Source of the DNA: an uncultured Anaerotruncus sp. | GTDB taxonomy: Bacteria > Bacillota_A > Clostridia > Oscillospirales > CAG-272 | Direction of reading: 5' to 3' | NCBI GenBank assembly: GCA_958414155.1 | Contig: CATYWI010000066.1 | Location: 1-6,832 of the forward strand | DNA length: 6,832 nt | Part shown: piece after piece, positions 5,965-6,832 of the stretch | Position numbering within the stretch: the first letter of the stretch is position 1 | Layout: each line of letters opens with the position of its first letter | Program-made: the position numbers and the translations under genes | Notes under the pieces: generated by a model | The model's database searches: none | The model's input: the letters and a program-made list of their open reading frames with translations, nothing else | What the model was told of the DNA's origin: nothing

Positions 5965-6348
5965 TTATCCGTTTTCAGCTTCCAGCAGCATCTCCGCGTT
6001 TTTATTGCTTTCATTGAGATTGCACAGCTTTTTTCTGAAATAATACGACGAAATGTCAAGCGGTCCCCCGTCCCACAGGCAGACGATCCGCCCTACCTCC
6101 GTCTCTTGGCTGTCCGCAAGCTGCTCAAACACTTTATCGGCGCAGGACTCATAATATTTGCGTCCGTCCTCGGTCACAGCGCCAAAGATGTTTCCCTTTG
6201 CCGTCATGACGACGATGGCGTTTGCACAGCGATTGCCCTTGAAGCCGCCGGCCTCTATCAGCGCTTCCGCCTGCTTTATCATAGGCTCGAAAGCCCCCGG
6301 CTCCGCGAATATTTTCGTTTTTTCTGTTGTTCAATACATGATCCCCAT
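5965..6348 (-). pseudogene. Unrecognised 127-residue gene interrupted by TGA at codon 6
   Basis: ATG 6348 lies 7 nt from a perfect AGGAG and reads M-G-I-M-Y and then TGA (6331-6333). The same frame continues open, TTEKTKIFAEPGAFEPMIKQ and onward, to TAA 5965-5967. TGG to TGA is the simplest explanation. The body has coding-like stretches (ANAIVVMTAKGNIFGAVTED, RIVCLWDGGPLDISSYYF) and looks like a soluble alpha/beta protein, but I cannot name it. Re-initiation at ATG 6282 would give 105 residues, yet that codon lacks a ribosome binding site. After the TAA the same frame gives HIRAVAQTFGKKPE and another TAA, so the 3' end may also be shortened by a nonsense change. A strong promoter (6430-6458) still stands in front. 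Confidence 0.6.
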
Positions 6349-6355
6349 AGCTTTT

Positions 6356-6360
6356 CTCCT
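6356..6360 (-). promoter_or_regulatory. Ribosome binding site that marks the true start at 6348
   Basis: AGGAG on the - strand is followed by a 7-nt spacer and ATG 6348. It shows that translation was designed to begin here rather than at ATG 6282, and so exposes the TGA at codon 6 as an interruption. Confidence 0.75.
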
Positions 6361-6429
6361 TTTATTTTTGTACGTGTCGCGGGGATAAAAACGGCGCTTT
6401 TGTAAAGCTCCGGAACATCCTTAATTCAT

Positions 6430-6458
6430 ATTATACAGGAAATATCTTAGAAAGTCAA
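6430..6458 (-). promoter_or_regulatory. Strong leftward promoter for the small-gene cluster
   Basis: On the - strand TTGACT (6453-6458) and a consensus TATAAT (6430-6435) are separated by 17 bp. The start site should be near 6423, leaving a leader of about 75 nt before ATG 6348. No obvious operator palindrome overlaps it, in contrast to the promoter at 4534-4562. Confidence 0.8.
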
Positions 6459-6546
6459 TGAGCTCGGCAAAAAAATGTACAGATATATCATTATTTTTTG
6501 TAACATAATACCCTCTCGCCCCGGCAGGCGCGGCCTAATAAGAAAA

Positions 6547-6571
6547 GCCGGCATCCCGACCGGCATTTTTT
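6547..6571. terminator. Short bidirectional hairpin terminator
   Basis: GCCGG (6547-6551) pairs with CCGGC (6560-6564). Rightward it is followed by ATTTTTT; leftward by TTTTCTTATT. Either strand therefore has a stem plus T run. It most likely ends the leftward transcript of the gene at the right edge, before the promoter at 6430-6458. Confidence 0.65.
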
Positions 6572-6613
6572 AGGGGCTGTTAAAAACATCGAGTTTTTAA
6601 CAGCCCCTTTTAT
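6572..6613. terminator. 16-bp hairpin with T run
   Basis: Arms 6572-6587 and 6593-6608 pair perfectly around a 5-nt loop. The rightward sequence continues TTTTATTT, a classic intrinsic terminator for + strand transcripts. Leftward the stem is followed by A residues, so in that direction it is weaker and the adjacent short hairpin supplies the T run. Confidence 0.75.
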
Positions 6614-6630
6614 TTGTTCCGATCTGACGA

Positions 6631-6832
6631 TCAGACCACGTTATAAAATTTCACGTACCAGATGACGTTAAAAACAACTCCGACAAAAAGAAAAACCAGT
6701 CCTGTCACAAGAATACACCTGTCTTTGTTTTTTTTCATCTCCTTGAGCTTTCTCTCACGGTAATCGGCATACAACTCATGTTTCTGCCTGCCCATGGGAA
6801 TAAACGCCAGAATGACGTTTCTCAAAACAAAT
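6631..6832 (-). CDS. Small membrane protein, C-terminal part (runs off the window)
   Basis: The frame is open from the window edge to TGA 6631-6633, giving about 67 residues. The visible part starts with a hydrophobic stretch (VLRNVILAFIP). A basic, charged linker follows (GRQKHELYADYRERKLKEMK), then one clear transmembrane helix (ILVTGLVFLFVGVVFNVIWY) and the tail VKFYNVV. This suggests a small protein of two or more helices with a cytosolic charged loop. TTG 6825 and ATG 6795 lack ribosome binding sites, so I treat the gene as partial at its 5' end. Family unknown. Two hairpin terminators follow. Confidence 0.6.
   Translation of the reverse strand, partial: FVLRNVILAFIPMGRQKHELYADYRERKLKEMKKNKDRCILVTGLVFLFVGVVFNVIWYVKFYNVV

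Noticed and set aside
6331..6333. UGA as selenocysteine or a reassigned codon
   Set aside because: Other genes here end with UGA in tight ATGA overlaps, so it is a stop. Only a 4-bp stem (GGCT-TTCG-AGCC) lies downstream, about 34 nt away, too small and too far to be a bacterial SECIS element.
1..6832. CRISPR array, IS element, tRNA, rRNA or phage genes
   Set aside because: I saw no regularly spaced repeats, transposase or integrase motifs, cloverleaf sequences or phage structural proteins.

Overview
The window looks like chromosomal DNA from a moderately GC-rich member of the Bacillota, most likely a gut-type clostridium (Oscillospirales/Lachnospirales-like). This rests on strong AGGAG/GGAGG ribosome binding sites, the protein families present, and TetR, Vat and CatA-type genes packed into tight operons. 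No rRNA, tRNA or taxonomic marker is present, so the assignment is inference. UGA is used as an ordinary stop by most intact genes.

Left part (1-1403, + strand): the last 18 codons of an unidentified gene overlap by ATGA with a complete 424-residue major-facilitator transporter of the organophosphate:phosphate antiporter (OPA: GlpT/UhpT/UhpC) family. A 21-bp perfect hairpin separates it from the convergent genes that follow.

Middle part (1423-4562, all - strand, transcribed right to left): one compact operon. It starts at a near-ideal promoter (TTGACA-17-TATAAT) overlaid by two inverted copies of a TetR-type operator. In order of transcription it holds a TetR remnant without its DNA-binding domain and with a frameshift; a 136-residue four-helix membrane protein; a Vat/XAT-type hexapeptide acetyltransferase; a CatA-like acetyltransferase; and an RsgA GTPase. 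The last three genes are joined by 4-nt ATGA overlaps. Two structurally unrelated acetyltransferases, both from families that inactivate drugs of the ribosomal peptidyl-transferase centre, are thus coupled to a ribosome-assembly GTPase. This is the most interesting arrangement in the window.

Right part (4586-6458, - strand): a cluster of unrecognised small genes behind a second strong promoter (TTGACT-17-TATAAT). One membrane-anchored 187-residue protein is intact. Its neighbours carry visible lesions: an in-frame TGA at codon 6 behind a perfect ribosome binding site, a frameshift in a T run, in-frame TAA codons, and one reading frame with no usable start. Either this is a decaying accessory locus, or some single-base errors at homopolymers remain in the assembly. 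A 26-residue ORF bridges two of these genes.

Right edge (6547-6832): two adjacent hairpin terminators follow the end of a small membrane-protein gene that runs off the window.
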